64,000 nt of DNA. Source: JAAEPI01 sp965212145. Its GTDB lineage: Bacteria; Bacteroidota; Bacteroidia; Cytophagales; Cyclobacteriaceae. The translations under genes were made by a program, and so were the position numbers. The notes under the pieces were generated by a model. The model did no database searches. It was not told the origin of the DNA and worked only from the letters and a program-made list of their open reading frames with translations. Of the stretch, positions 51,431-59,678 are shown piece after piece. Where the stretch lies: positions 1,116,001 to 1,180,000 of the forward strand of contig CBDBUY010000009.1 in assembly GCA_965212145.1 (NCBI GenBank), in the 5' to 3' direction. Each line of letters opens with the position of its first letter. Position 1 is the first letter of the stretch.

Positions 51431-52174
51431 TTATTGGGCAGCAATTGAGAAGCTCAAATCACTATCATTGAACGTCCAGACATACACTCCATCAGCATCC
51501 GGAGTGAACGAAGCATCTGTTCCTCCACCACTTGTCACAGATAGGGTTCCTGTAGCTCCTGTTGCATCACCCCAATCCGCATCAGACCAATCATTCGTGT
51601 TAGCCATTTTATACTTGTACTCCGTACTACCGGTAAGTGTGCGACCACAAGAAACTTTCCAAGTGTTGTCATCGTACAAAAAAGCTTGCTGAGGATTATC
51701 CCAAGCGTCAGAATTCACCGAGCCTCTCAAATACATATCATCCTCATTAGACATGTGCACGGCCAGGGTAAATGTGAATGTAGTTTCATTCAAATCTTCA
51801 TCTGTGATTGTTACTGTCACTGTGTAATCCATACCAGATGCAATATTTTGTGAGTCCCCCAGATCGACTAAAACAGCACCTGCAGCGCCAGTCAGTACAG
51901 CTGTATACGTTTCCAAATCTCCAGTTGCATCTGAAACAACAGCTTCAAAACTTACCAAAGCAGTTCCTTCTACATCTGCAGTAAAGCCTGTAACGTTACC
52001 ACCGGCATTAAAGGTACCTCCGGACATTACTTCGGTTCCATCCGGATGAGTCAGACTCATAGTCGGAGGGTCTGACTTAGTACCCCCGCCTTCATCGTCT
52101 TTACCACAACTCACCAAAACAACTGTACCAACCACCAAGGTTGCCACAAACAACACATTAAAAAACTTCTTCAT
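51431..52174 (-). CDS. SusE/SusF-like starch-binding lipoprotein
   Basis: A 247-residue lipoprotein (signal MKKFFNVLFVATLVVGTVVL with Cys23 before GKDDE). An N-terminal Ig-like domain (about 35-145, PPTMSLTHPDGTEVM, TYTVTVTITDEDLN-like strands) is followed by a C-terminal domain (about 145-247) that resembles the SusE/SusF starch-binding module: DDMYLRGSVNSDAW, then YDDNTWKVS and TEYKYKMANTNDWSD. SusE and SusF hold starch at the cell surface in Bacteroides. There are no SusC or SusD genes in the window, so it would act with the secreted amylase next door and not with a full Sus system here. Confidence 0.85.
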   Translation of the reverse strand: MKKFFNVLFVATLVVGTVVLVSCGKDDEGGGTKSDPPTMSLTHPDGTEVMSGGTFNAGGNVTGFTADVEGTALVSFEAVVSDATGDLETYTAVLTGAAGAVLVDLGDSQNIASGMDYTVTVTITDEDLNETTFTFTLAVHMSNEDDMYLRGSVNSDAWDNPQQAFLYDDNTWKVSCGRTLTGSTEYKYKMANTNDWSDADWGDATGATGTLSVTSGGGTDASFTPDADGVYVWTFNDSDLSFSIAAQ

Positions 52175-52523
52175 TTTGATTCTTATTAGTTTTTAAAAAT
52201 TATTAACTGACAATAAAAGTATGAAATAATCCTATTGGAATCTTATTTCTTTTATCAGTTTCACAATTCTTAGCAATGCAAACGTTTGTATACTGAATCA
52301 ATGGCGGGCAATCTCAGTTATAATAAAGATTACCTGTCAGATAGGCATCTCATTTTTTTTAATTCGATGAGTTCAATCAGGGATTTATTTGATCGGGTTA
52401 ATGGATAAAAAAGAGCCAATAATCATCCGATTTCGGTTGGACTGAATTATTTCTTGATTCCTGTCCTATTTTCATATTACTAGCACCCGCCTTACTTACT
52501 TTTGCGCAGCAGAAAATTCACTG
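52175..52523. other. divergent promoter region between SusE-like gene and glnS
   Basis: A 349-base AT-rich gap between two divergent genes. It holds a perfect TACTTTTG box (52497-52504), 19 bases before the glnS start, and no clear -33 TTG. No RNA gene, hairpin or small open frame is evident. The SusE-like promoter was not identified. Confidence 0.5.
52497..52504 (+). promoter_or_regulatory. TAnnTTTG -7 box for glnS
   Basis: TACTTTTG matches the Bacteroidota -7 consensus and is 19 bases before the ATG. The -33 partner is not clear. Confidence 0.45.
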
Positions 52524-54200
52524 ATGGAATCCAAGAAAGAAAAGTCGCTCAACTTCATTGAGCAAATGATCGAAAATGACCTGAAATCAGGGAAACACAC
52601 GAACATCCAGACTCGCTTCCCTCCTGAGCCGAATGGCTACCTGCACATCGGTCATGCGAAATCCATCTGCCTCAATTTTGGTCTGGCTGCAAAATATGAT
52701 GGCAAGTGTAACCTGCGTTTTGATGACACCAATCCTGAGAAGGAAGAAACCGAATATGTAGACTCCATCCGTGAGGACATCAAATGGCTCGGATTCGAAT
52801 GGGAGCCGCCTGAGCATTATGCCTCTGACTACTTTGAAGATTTATATCAAATGGCCATCAAACTGATCAAAAAAGGAAGCGCCTATGTGGATGATCTTCC
52901 CGCTGATGAGTTCAACGCCCTGAGAGGCACTCCTACTCAACCCGGAAAACCAAGCCCTTTTCGTGAGCGACCAGTAGAAGAGAGTCTTGATCTTTTCGCG
53001 CGAATGCGTGCAGGAGAATTTGAAAATGGTGCCAGAGTACTCCGGGCGAAAATTGATCTTTCCTCCCCTAATATGCACATGCGTGATCCGATCTTATACA
53101 GAATCAAGCATGCAGCCCACCATAGAACGGGGACTGACTGGTGCATTTATCCTACTTATGACTTTGCACATGGACAATCGGATTCCATCGAAAAGGTGAC
53201 GCATTCACTTTGTACGTTGGAGTTTGAGGTGCACCGACCGCTTTATACCTGGCTGATCAAGGAGTTGGAAATCTACCCTTCTGAACAAACGGAATTTGCT
53301 CGACTAAACCTGGAATACACAGTTGTCAGTAAGCGAAAGCTAAGGGAGCTGGTGGAAGAAAATCATGTGAATGGCTGGGACGACCCTAGAATGCCAACCA
53401 TTTCTGGAATTCGAAGAAGAGGATTTACGCCGAAAGCGGTTCGTGAGTTTATAGATGCCGTGGGTGTTGCCAAAAGAAATAGTCTCACGGATGTAGGCTT
53501 GCTCGAGCACTTTGTCCGGGAAGATTTGAACAAAACCACGAATCGCGTTTTTGGTATTCCTAATCCACTCAAGGTCATCATTACGAATTGGCCCGAGGAC
53601 AAAGTGGAAATGATGCAAGCCAAAAACAACCCCGAGGATGAGTCGGCAGGTTTCCGTGAAATGCCATTCACGCGTGAGATTTACGTGGATCAGGGAGACT
53701 TTTTGGAAGACCCTCCCAGCCCAAAAAAATGGTATCGACTAGGGCCTGATCGAGAAGTACGATTGAAATTCGGGTACATTATCAAATGCACAGGCTACAA
53801 AAAAGCAGAAGACGGATCAATTGAAGAGCTTTATGCGGAATATGATCCTCAAACCCGCAGTGGACAAGATACCAGTGGTAAAAAAGTAAAAGGAACCTTA
53901 GGTTGGGTTTCTGTGCCTCATGCTGTGCGTACAGAGATCAGACTGTATGATCGGTTGTTTAAAACTGCTGACATGAATGCTGTGGAGGACGATTTCAAGA
54001 ATCATTTGAATCCTGATTCACTGGAAATAATCCAAAATGCAGTCGTGGAACCATCCATGAAAGATGCCAAGGCCGGTGATCAGGTGCAGTTTGAAAGAAT
54101 GGGCTATTTCCGGGTCGACGAAGATTCTACGGAGAGAAATTTGATCTTCAACAGGACCATCACGCTACGTGACACCTGGGCGAAAGTTCAGGGTAAATAA
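52524..54200 (+). CDS. glnS: glutaminyl-tRNA synthetase
   Basis: Charges tRNA-Gln with glutamine. At 558 residues it is the E. coli-like length. The class I signatures are HIGH at residues 41-44 (PEPNGYLHIGHAKS) and the KMSKS equivalent VVSKRKL (267-273). The anticodon-binding beta-barrel domains (about 340-558) are present. The GlnRS identity, rather than GluRS, rests on length and the RFPPEPNGYLHIGHAKS opening. It carries its own TAnnTTTG box and is followed 81 bases later by the acyl-CoA synthetase. Having GlnRS means glutaminyl-tRNA can be made directly, without GatCAB; this is inference. Confidence 0.97.
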   Translation: MESKKEKSLNFIEQMIENDLKSGKHTNIQTRFPPEPNGYLHIGHAKSICLNFGLAAKYDGKCNLRFDDTNPEKEETEYVDSIREDIKWLGFEWEPPEHYASDYFEDLYQMAIKLIKKGSAYVDDLPADEFNALRGTPTQPGKPSPFRERPVEESLDLFARMRAGEFENGARVLRAKIDLSSPNMHMRDPILYRIKHAAHHRTGTDWCIYPTYDFAHGQSDSIEKVTHSLCTLEFEVHRPLYTWLIKELEIYPSEQTEFARLNLEYTVVSKRKLRELVEENHVNGWDDPRMPTISGIRRRGFTPKAVREFIDAVGVAKRNSLTDVGLLEHFVREDLNKTTNRVFGIPNPLKVIITNWPEDKVEMMQAKNNPEDESAGFREMPFTREIYVDQGDFLEDPPSPKKWYRLGPDREVRLKFGYIIKCTGYKKAEDGSIEELYAEYDPQTRSGQDTSGKKVKGTLGWVSVPHAVRTEIRLYDRLFKTADMNAVEDDFKNHLNPDSLEIIQNAVVEPSMKDAKAGDQVQFERMGYFRVDEDSTERNLIFNRTITLRDTWAKVQGK

Positions 54201-54281
54201 GGATAGGTAAAATTTCAAGATTATCTTAGGCATGGACTGTCGAGTGTCAGTTCGTTGATGTTTAACACATTTTGATCAGCC

Positions 54282-55922
54282 ATGCCTTTTGAATCACCCC
54301 TGAAAGCCTTTTTACACTGGGAGTCAGCCGCCCCCAATGAAGTTTTTTTTAGACAGCCTTTTAACCGAGAATTCAAAACCTGGACGTACGGTGAAGCGGG
54401 ACAGGAAATCCGAAAGGTAGCCACGGCTTTGCAGGACATGGGGTTGCAAAAAGGAGATCACGTGGCACTTCTGTCTAAGAACTGCGCCCATTGGATCATG
54501 AGTGACCTGGCCATGACGATGGCTGGAATGGTCTCAATCCCAATCTATCCGACTCTTAATGCCGAATCAATCAATCACATTCTTGAACATTCTGAATCTA
54601 AGGCACTTATCGTTGGTAAATTGGATGATTACTCCAAGCAAAAATCAGGAGTTCCGGATATTCCCGTGATCTCCGTTGAGGCTTTTGGAGAGACCGATGG
54701 AACGACCTGGGAATCGATTATCAGTGAAAAAAGTCCCCTCCAAACTCCTTTGGAAATGCAGGGCGATGAATTGATGACAATCATTTACACTTCCGGCACC
54801 ACCGGTCTACCAAAGGGCGTGATGCACAAAGTGAGCTCATTCACTCAGGTTGCTAACAACTTCGTTGAGATCCTGAAACTAAGTGAGCACCCTAGAGTGT
54901 TCTCCTATTTGCCGCTTACGCATGTTGCTGAGAGATGTCTGATCGAATACGTCGGACTGTTCGCAGGAGCCCAATTCTCTTTCCCTGAAACGCTCGACAC
55001 ATTTGCAGAGGACCTAGCCAATACTCAACCGGAAATGTTCTTTGCCGTTCCGCGTATCTGGGGGAAATTCCAGGAAGGAGTCTTGAAGAAGATGCCTCAG
55101 AAAAAGCTTGATAAGCTGCTTAAACTTCCGATAATCAGTGGAATAGTCAAAAAGAAAATTCGAGCAAAACTAGGGCTTACAAACGCTGGTTTAGTTGCCT
55201 CTGGTGCAGCTCCACTGGCTGTTTCAGTCATGGAGTGGTACGATAAATTAGGTATCAAAATCAATCAGGGTTACGGCATGACCGAGGATTGCATCCTTTC
55301 TCATTACAACCTGCCGGGTGCTAATAAATTCGGAACAGTGGGTAAACCAACCAATGGTGTAACCAGCAAACTTTCTGGCGAAGGTGAAATCCTCATCAAA
55401 AGTGACTGCCTGATGCTTGGCTACTACAAGGAGCCTGAGAAAACCAAAGAAATGTTCACGGAGGATGGCTTCCTAAGAACAGGAGATGTTGGGGAGTTCG
55501 ATCACGATGGATACCTCTCCATTACCGGTCGTGTCAAGGATCAATTCAAAACAGACAAAGGAAAGTACATTGCACCTGCGCCTATCGAACTGGAATTCAC
55601 CAAGAACACAGATATCGAGCAGGTCTGCCTCGTGGGGATGGGGATCCCTCAACCGATTACATTGGTTATTCTTTCTGATCTCGGTAAACAAAAGAGCAAG
55701 GATGAACTGAAAGCCAGCCTCTCAGAAACCATGCATAGAATCAATCCTACGCTCGAATCGTATGAAAAAGTGGCCAAAGTGGTGATCATGCAAGAAGAGT
55801 GGAGCGTTGACAATGGTCGTCTCACACCTACCATGAAAATCAAGCGTAACCAAGTGGAGAAAATCCACATGCACATGTACAAAGATTGGTTCGAGCAAGA
55901 GGGAGACGTGATTTGGGAATAA
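54282..55922 (+). CDS. AMP-dependent long-chain acyl-CoA synthetase
   Basis: A 546-residue adenylate-forming enzyme that activates fatty acids as acyl-AMP and then acyl-CoA. The P-loop YTSGTTGLPKG starts at Y169; the A5 motif is GYGMTEDC, and motif A7/A8 is LRTGDVGEFDHDGYLSITGR with the hinge. The catalytic Lys sits in the C-terminal NGRLTPTMKIKR segment. The family is FAA1-like (long-chain) by length and the LPLTHVAER motif. The protein has no signal peptide. It lies between glnS and glgE with 175 bases after it and is probably a separate unit. Confidence 0.92.
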   Translation: MPFESPLKAFLHWESAAPNEVFFRQPFNREFKTWTYGEAGQEIRKVATALQDMGLQKGDHVALLSKNCAHWIMSDLAMTMAGMVSIPIYPTLNAESINHILEHSESKALIVGKLDDYSKQKSGVPDIPVISVEAFGETDGTTWESIISEKSPLQTPLEMQGDELMTIIYTSGTTGLPKGVMHKVSSFTQVANNFVEILKLSEHPRVFSYLPLTHVAERCLIEYVGLFAGAQFSFPETLDTFAEDLANTQPEMFFAVPRIWGKFQEGVLKKMPQKKLDKLLKLPIISGIVKKKIRAKLGLTNAGLVASGAAPLAVSVMEWYDKLGIKINQGYGMTEDCILSHYNLPGANKFGTVGKPTNGVTSKLSGEGEILIKSDCLMLGYYKEPEKTKEMFTEDGFLRTGDVGEFDHDGYLSITGRVKDQFKTDKGKYIAPAPIELEFTKNTDIEQVCLVGMGIPQPITLVILSDLGKQKSKDELKASLSETMHRINPTLESYEKVAKVVIMQEEWSVDNGRLTPTMKIKRNQVEKIHMHMYKDWFEQEGDVIWE

Positions 55923-55987
55923 CAAATCAATAAAAATCTTGTGGGACTTTTAGAGTAAGTACAATTGTTGCTTAAAAAGCTGGAAAT

Positions 55988-56119
55988 ATGGTGAAAACTG
56001 TATTTCAGGGACAAAATCGGTGCTTTATTTACCTAATTCTTTTTACCTTGATGGTGGCCATTGTAATGGTCATTAATCATAAACTAACCTTTTTCGAATG
56101 CAACCTCAGAGCAGAGTAA
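55988..56119 (+). CDS. possible 43-aa membrane microprotein overlapping the glgE start
   Basis: A short frame from the ATG at 55988 to TAA at 56117-56119. The translation begins MVKTVFQGQNRCFIYLILF and contains a hydrophobic stretch (residues 12-29) suited to one membrane helix, followed by Asn-His-Lys. It overlaps the glgE start by 22 bases in another frame. Length and hydrophobicity are consistent with a microprotein or a leader, but a chance frame cannot be excluded. Confidence 0.3.
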   Translation: MVKTVFQGQNRCFIYLILFTLMVAIVMVINHKLTFFECNLRAE

Positions 56120-58044
56120 TCATTGAGAATGTCCAACCAAATATCGAAGATGGGCGCTACTATGCTAAGTCAATTGTCGGTGATTCTTTCACCATAACTG
56201 CCGACATTTTTGCCGATGGTCATGACGAGCTGAACGCTCATCTTCTTTACAGGCCTGCCGGGAAAAAACAATGGAGTGAAACGCCATTCGCATCCCTTGG
56301 AAATGATGCCTGGCAAGCCTCATTCGTTACTTCAGAGCACGGATATTATGACTTCAAAGTGGAGGCCTGGGTAGATCATGCGTTGACATGGCACCACGGT
56401 TTGGTCAAGAAATTGGAAGCAGGCGTAGATGTAAGCGTCGAGCTAAAAGACGGAATAGATTACCTGAATTTCGTATCAAAGAAGAAGGTAGATGCTGAGA
56501 CCAAGAATCAGCTAAAAAAGTGCATTGAGGCTATCAAAAAGAATGAAAACAAGGAAGCTCTAAAATTGCTTCACAGTGTTGGAATAGAGAAACTCTTCAG
56601 GAAGTACCCAGCCAAAACTTTTAAGTCGTCGTTCGATAAAGGACTGCAGGTTTACGCTGATCGGGAGAAAGCAGTCTTCAGCACATGGTATGAATTTTTC
56701 CCAAGGTCGGCATCTGAGACGCCAGGGAAACACGGAACTTTTAAAGATTGCGAGAAACTACTCCCACGAGTCGCCGAGATGGGTTTCGATGTGCTCTACT
56801 TCCCTCCCATACATCCGGTTGGAGAGAAAAACCGAAAAGGGAAAAACAACACGGTTACAGCCAAGCCCGGTGATGTTGGGTCACCTTGGGCTATCGGCTC
56901 CAAGGATGGTGGCCACAAAGACATTCATCCTGAATTGGGCACTTTGGCTGATTACAAGCGGTTAATCAAAAAAGCCAATGAACTCGGCATTGAAGTAGCC
57001 ATGGATTTTGCTTTACAGGCCGCTCCAGATCATCCGTATGTTAAGGAGCATCCTTCTTGGTTCAAATGGCGATCTGACGGAACAGTCCAATATGCAGAGA
57101 ATCCGCCCAAGAAATACCAGGACATTCTCCCTATTTATTTTGAAACAGAAGATCATGAAGCGCTCTGGGAAGAGCTCATCGGAATAGTAAAGTATTGGAT
57201 AGATGTCGGAGTTAGGGTTTTCCGTGTGGACAACCCGCACACCAAGCCTTTTCATTTTTGGAAGAAATTGATTGCGGATATCAAGGAATACAACAAAGAC
57301 ATCTTATTCCTTTCTGAGGCATTCTCCCGCCCCAGAATTATGGAAGGATTGGCGAAAGCCGGATTTACTCAGTCCTACTCCTACTATACCTGGAGGACGA
57401 ATAAAAAAGAATTGGCAGAGTACATGACCGAATTGTCCAAAGGGCCGGCTAAGGACTTTATGCGAGCCAATTTTTGGCCAAACACCCCGGATATATTGCC
57501 ATATGAACTTCAAGGCGCAAACGACACCAAATTCCTCATCCGATACTTCATGGCTTTCACACTTAGCTCCAACGCGGGGGTTTATGGGCCTACTTACGAG
57601 TTCTGCATTTCTGAGGCAGTGCCCGGTAAGGAAGAATATTTGAACTCAGAAAAATTCGAGTTGAAGCACTGGGATTGGCAGAAAACCAATCGATTGACAG
57701 CACACATGTCGCTGATCAATAAAATGCGTAAGGAGAACAAAGCGCTTCAGAGGACCAACAACATCGAAATTTGTCACATAGACAATGACAACATCTTGGC
57801 CTATTTCAAGGACCATCAGGATTCCAAGAACTTCATTTTGTGCGTGTGCAATTTGGATCCTCACAACGCGCAAAGCGGATGGGTTCAGGTTCCGTTGCAT
57901 TTGGCTGGGATTGGCGGCAATGAACAGTTCAAAGTTCAAGACCTCATCACGCAAAACAGTTTCTATTGGGAAGGTGAATGGAATTTCGTGGAGTTGCGTC
58001 CACCTGCCATGCCTTATCATTTACTTAAAATCCAAAAAATCTAG
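56098..58044 (+). CDS. glgE: alpha-1,4-glucan:maltose-1-phosphate maltosyltransferase GlgE
   Basis: GlgE (GH13_3) moves maltose from maltose 1-phosphate onto the end of alpha-1,4-glucan, releasing phosphate. The 648-residue protein has the N-terminal beta domain (about 1-110, with TADIFADGHDELNA), then the GH13 barrel. The nucleophile is D378 (VFRVDNPHTKP) and the acid/base is E407 (ILFLSEAFSRP). No signal peptide, so it acts in the cytoplasm. It precedes the maltokinase by 2 bases and GlgB by one gene, the usual GlgE operon without TreS. Maltose 1-phosphate is made by the next gene. Confidence 0.96.
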   Translation: MQPQSRVIIENVQPNIEDGRYYAKSIVGDSFTITADIFADGHDELNAHLLYRPAGKKQWSETPFASLGNDAWQASFVTSEHGYYDFKVEAWVDHALTWHHGLVKKLEAGVDVSVELKDGIDYLNFVSKKKVDAETKNQLKKCIEAIKKNENKEALKLLHSVGIEKLFRKYPAKTFKSSFDKGLQVYADREKAVFSTWYEFFPRSASETPGKHGTFKDCEKLLPRVAEMGFDVLYFPPIHPVGEKNRKGKNNTVTAKPGDVGSPWAIGSKDGGHKDIHPELGTLADYKRLIKKANELGIEVAMDFALQAAPDHPYVKEHPSWFKWRSDGTVQYAENPPKKYQDILPIYFETEDHEALWEELIGIVKYWIDVGVRVFRVDNPHTKPFHFWKKLIADIKEYNKDILFLSEAFSRPRIMEGLAKAGFTQSYSYYTWRTNKKELAEYMTELSKGPAKDFMRANFWPNTPDILPYELQGANDTKFLIRYFMAFTLSSNAGVYGPTYEFCISEAVPGKEEYLNSEKFELKHWDWQKTNRLTAHMSLINKMRKENKALQRTNNIEICHIDNDNILAYFKDHQDSKNFILCVCNLDPHNAQSGWVQVPLHLAGIGGNEQFKVQDLITQNSFYWEGEWNFVELRPPAMPYHLLKIQKI

Positions 58045-58046
58045 AT

Positions 58047-59678
58047 ATGTCCATACCCCATATCAATACCACCAAGTGGAAAGACTTTACTAAGTCAGAT
58101 GTGTTCAATGGGGTTTTCCTCAGTAAGATTTTACCGGAGTATGTCCAGTCTTGTAGATGGTTTGGTGCGAAAAACACCCCCGTTCGGCATTATAATGCGG
58201 AACTGATTGTACCAATGGAAAGTGACAGCCATGTCTATTTCCTCATCATCATTGAGGTGGTTTTTGAGACGGCATACAGTGAGAATTACCAACTCATTCT
58301 TGGAAGAACAGAGGCAAATACTAAGCTGCCAGATAACGCTAAAATCGCTGAACTAAGTGCGGATGATGACTCGTGGTTAGTGGTTGACGCACTCTATCTT
58401 GATCATTTCAGGAGTTACTTATTTGACAATGTCCAGGCTGCCCAAGTGCTTACTCACCCGGAAGGGGGTAATTTGATATTTGAGAAAGGAAGTTTGTTCG
58501 ATGAAGTGAAAGTTGAAGAAGTAACTTCAGAAGTATTGAACGCAGAACAGAGCAATACGACGGTCGTCTTCAATGACGCATATTACCTCAAAATATACCG
58601 GAAGTTGTTCCGTGATGCCAACCCGGATTATGAACTCACGTACTTCCTATCAGAACAAACCGGCTTCAGCAACAGTCCACGCTTTGCGGGGAGTTTGACA
58701 TGGAAAAAGGGGGCCTTCCAGGTCACACTAGGACTCATGCAAGCCAAAATTGAAAACGAGGGAGATGCCTGGACACATTTCCTGAAGGTGGTCTATAACT
58801 TCTACAACAGATTGGACACCAACAAGACTGACATTTCAAGAATTCATGGACCGGCGCTTTACGAGCCCATACCTCCCGAAAGGCTAGACTTGAACTTGCA
58901 GGCTGCCATGGAAGTCTCTACGATGGATGCGGTGCAGAAACTAGCTCAGCGAACAGCAGAAATGCACTTGGCCTTGTTTAAGGAAAAATTCACACAGCGA
59001 TTTGTGCCAAAAGCATTCAACACAGATTATAAGGCATGGCTCCTTAATAGGCTTATTTACTCCATTGATCAGCGGTATCATCTGCTAGAAAATACCATTC
59101 ATAAACTAGAAGGTCAGGCGCTCGAATACGCTAATGAATTCTTGCAACACAAGCACCTGATCAAAGACAAAATTCTGAACTTCCATTCGAGCCAGCTCAA
59201 TTCCATGCGAATTCGAATTCATGGGGATTACCACTTGGGTCAGGTAATCATGGCCGGAGATGATTTTTATATTTTGGATTTTGAAGGTGAGCCGGAAGCC
59301 ACCATCAGAGACAGAAAAGTCAAGCAACCACCTATGAAGGACGTAGCAGGGATGCTTCGCTCCTTTCAGTATGCTATTTATGCAGTCATTTTCGATGATA
59401 ATAACAAGCTCGGCATGACTCGTGAGCAACAGTTTGAAATTGGAGAAAAATACTACGCTGCGCTGGTGGGAATTTTCCTTGATCGGTACATTGAGGTGGC
59501 CTTCAGAAATGGACTGGACATTGGATACAGACAAGAGATAGATTTTCTCCTACGGTATCACCTCCTTGAAAAAGCTATTTACGAAATGGGGTATGAATTG
59601 AACTCCCGCCCTGACTGGGTGGTCATTCCTCTCAAAGGCGTTTTAGACATCATTAAACACTACAAGAATGGACAATAA
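58047..59678 (+). CDS. maltokinase
   Basis: Phosphorylates maltose with ATP to maltose 1-phosphate, the GlgE donor. The 543-residue protein belongs to the Pep2/Mak family: N-terminal cap with CRWFGAKNTPVRHYNAELI, then a protein-kinase-like fold with the catalytic loop RIHGDYHLGQV (H392, D394) and DFEGEPEATIRDRKVKQPP, the metal-binding Asp-Glu-Gly stretch. In many bacteria this kinase is fused to or encoded beside trehalose synthase TreS; here it is separate and TreS is not in the window. The end overlaps the GlgB start by 11 bases. Confidence 0.94.
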   Translation: MSIPHINTTKWKDFTKSDVFNGVFLSKILPEYVQSCRWFGAKNTPVRHYNAELIVPMESDSHVYFLIIIEVVFETAYSENYQLILGRTEANTKLPDNAKIAELSADDDSWLVVDALYLDHFRSYLFDNVQAAQVLTHPEGGNLIFEKGSLFDEVKVEEVTSEVLNAEQSNTTVVFNDAYYLKIYRKLFRDANPDYELTYFLSEQTGFSNSPRFAGSLTWKKGAFQVTLGLMQAKIENEGDAWTHFLKVVYNFYNRLDTNKTDISRIHGPALYEPIPPERLDLNLQAAMEVSTMDAVQKLAQRTAEMHLALFKEKFTQRFVPKAFNTDYKAWLLNRLIYSIDQRYHLLENTIHKLEGQALEYANEFLQHKHLIKDKILNFHSSQLNSMRIRIHGDYHLGQVIMAGDDFYILDFEGEPEATIRDRKVKQPPMKDVAGMLRSFQYAIYAVIFDDNNKLGMTREQQFEIGEKYYAALVGIFLDRYIEVAFRNGLDIGYRQEIDFLLRYHLLEKAIYEMGYELNSRPDWVVIPLKGVLDIIKHYKNGQ

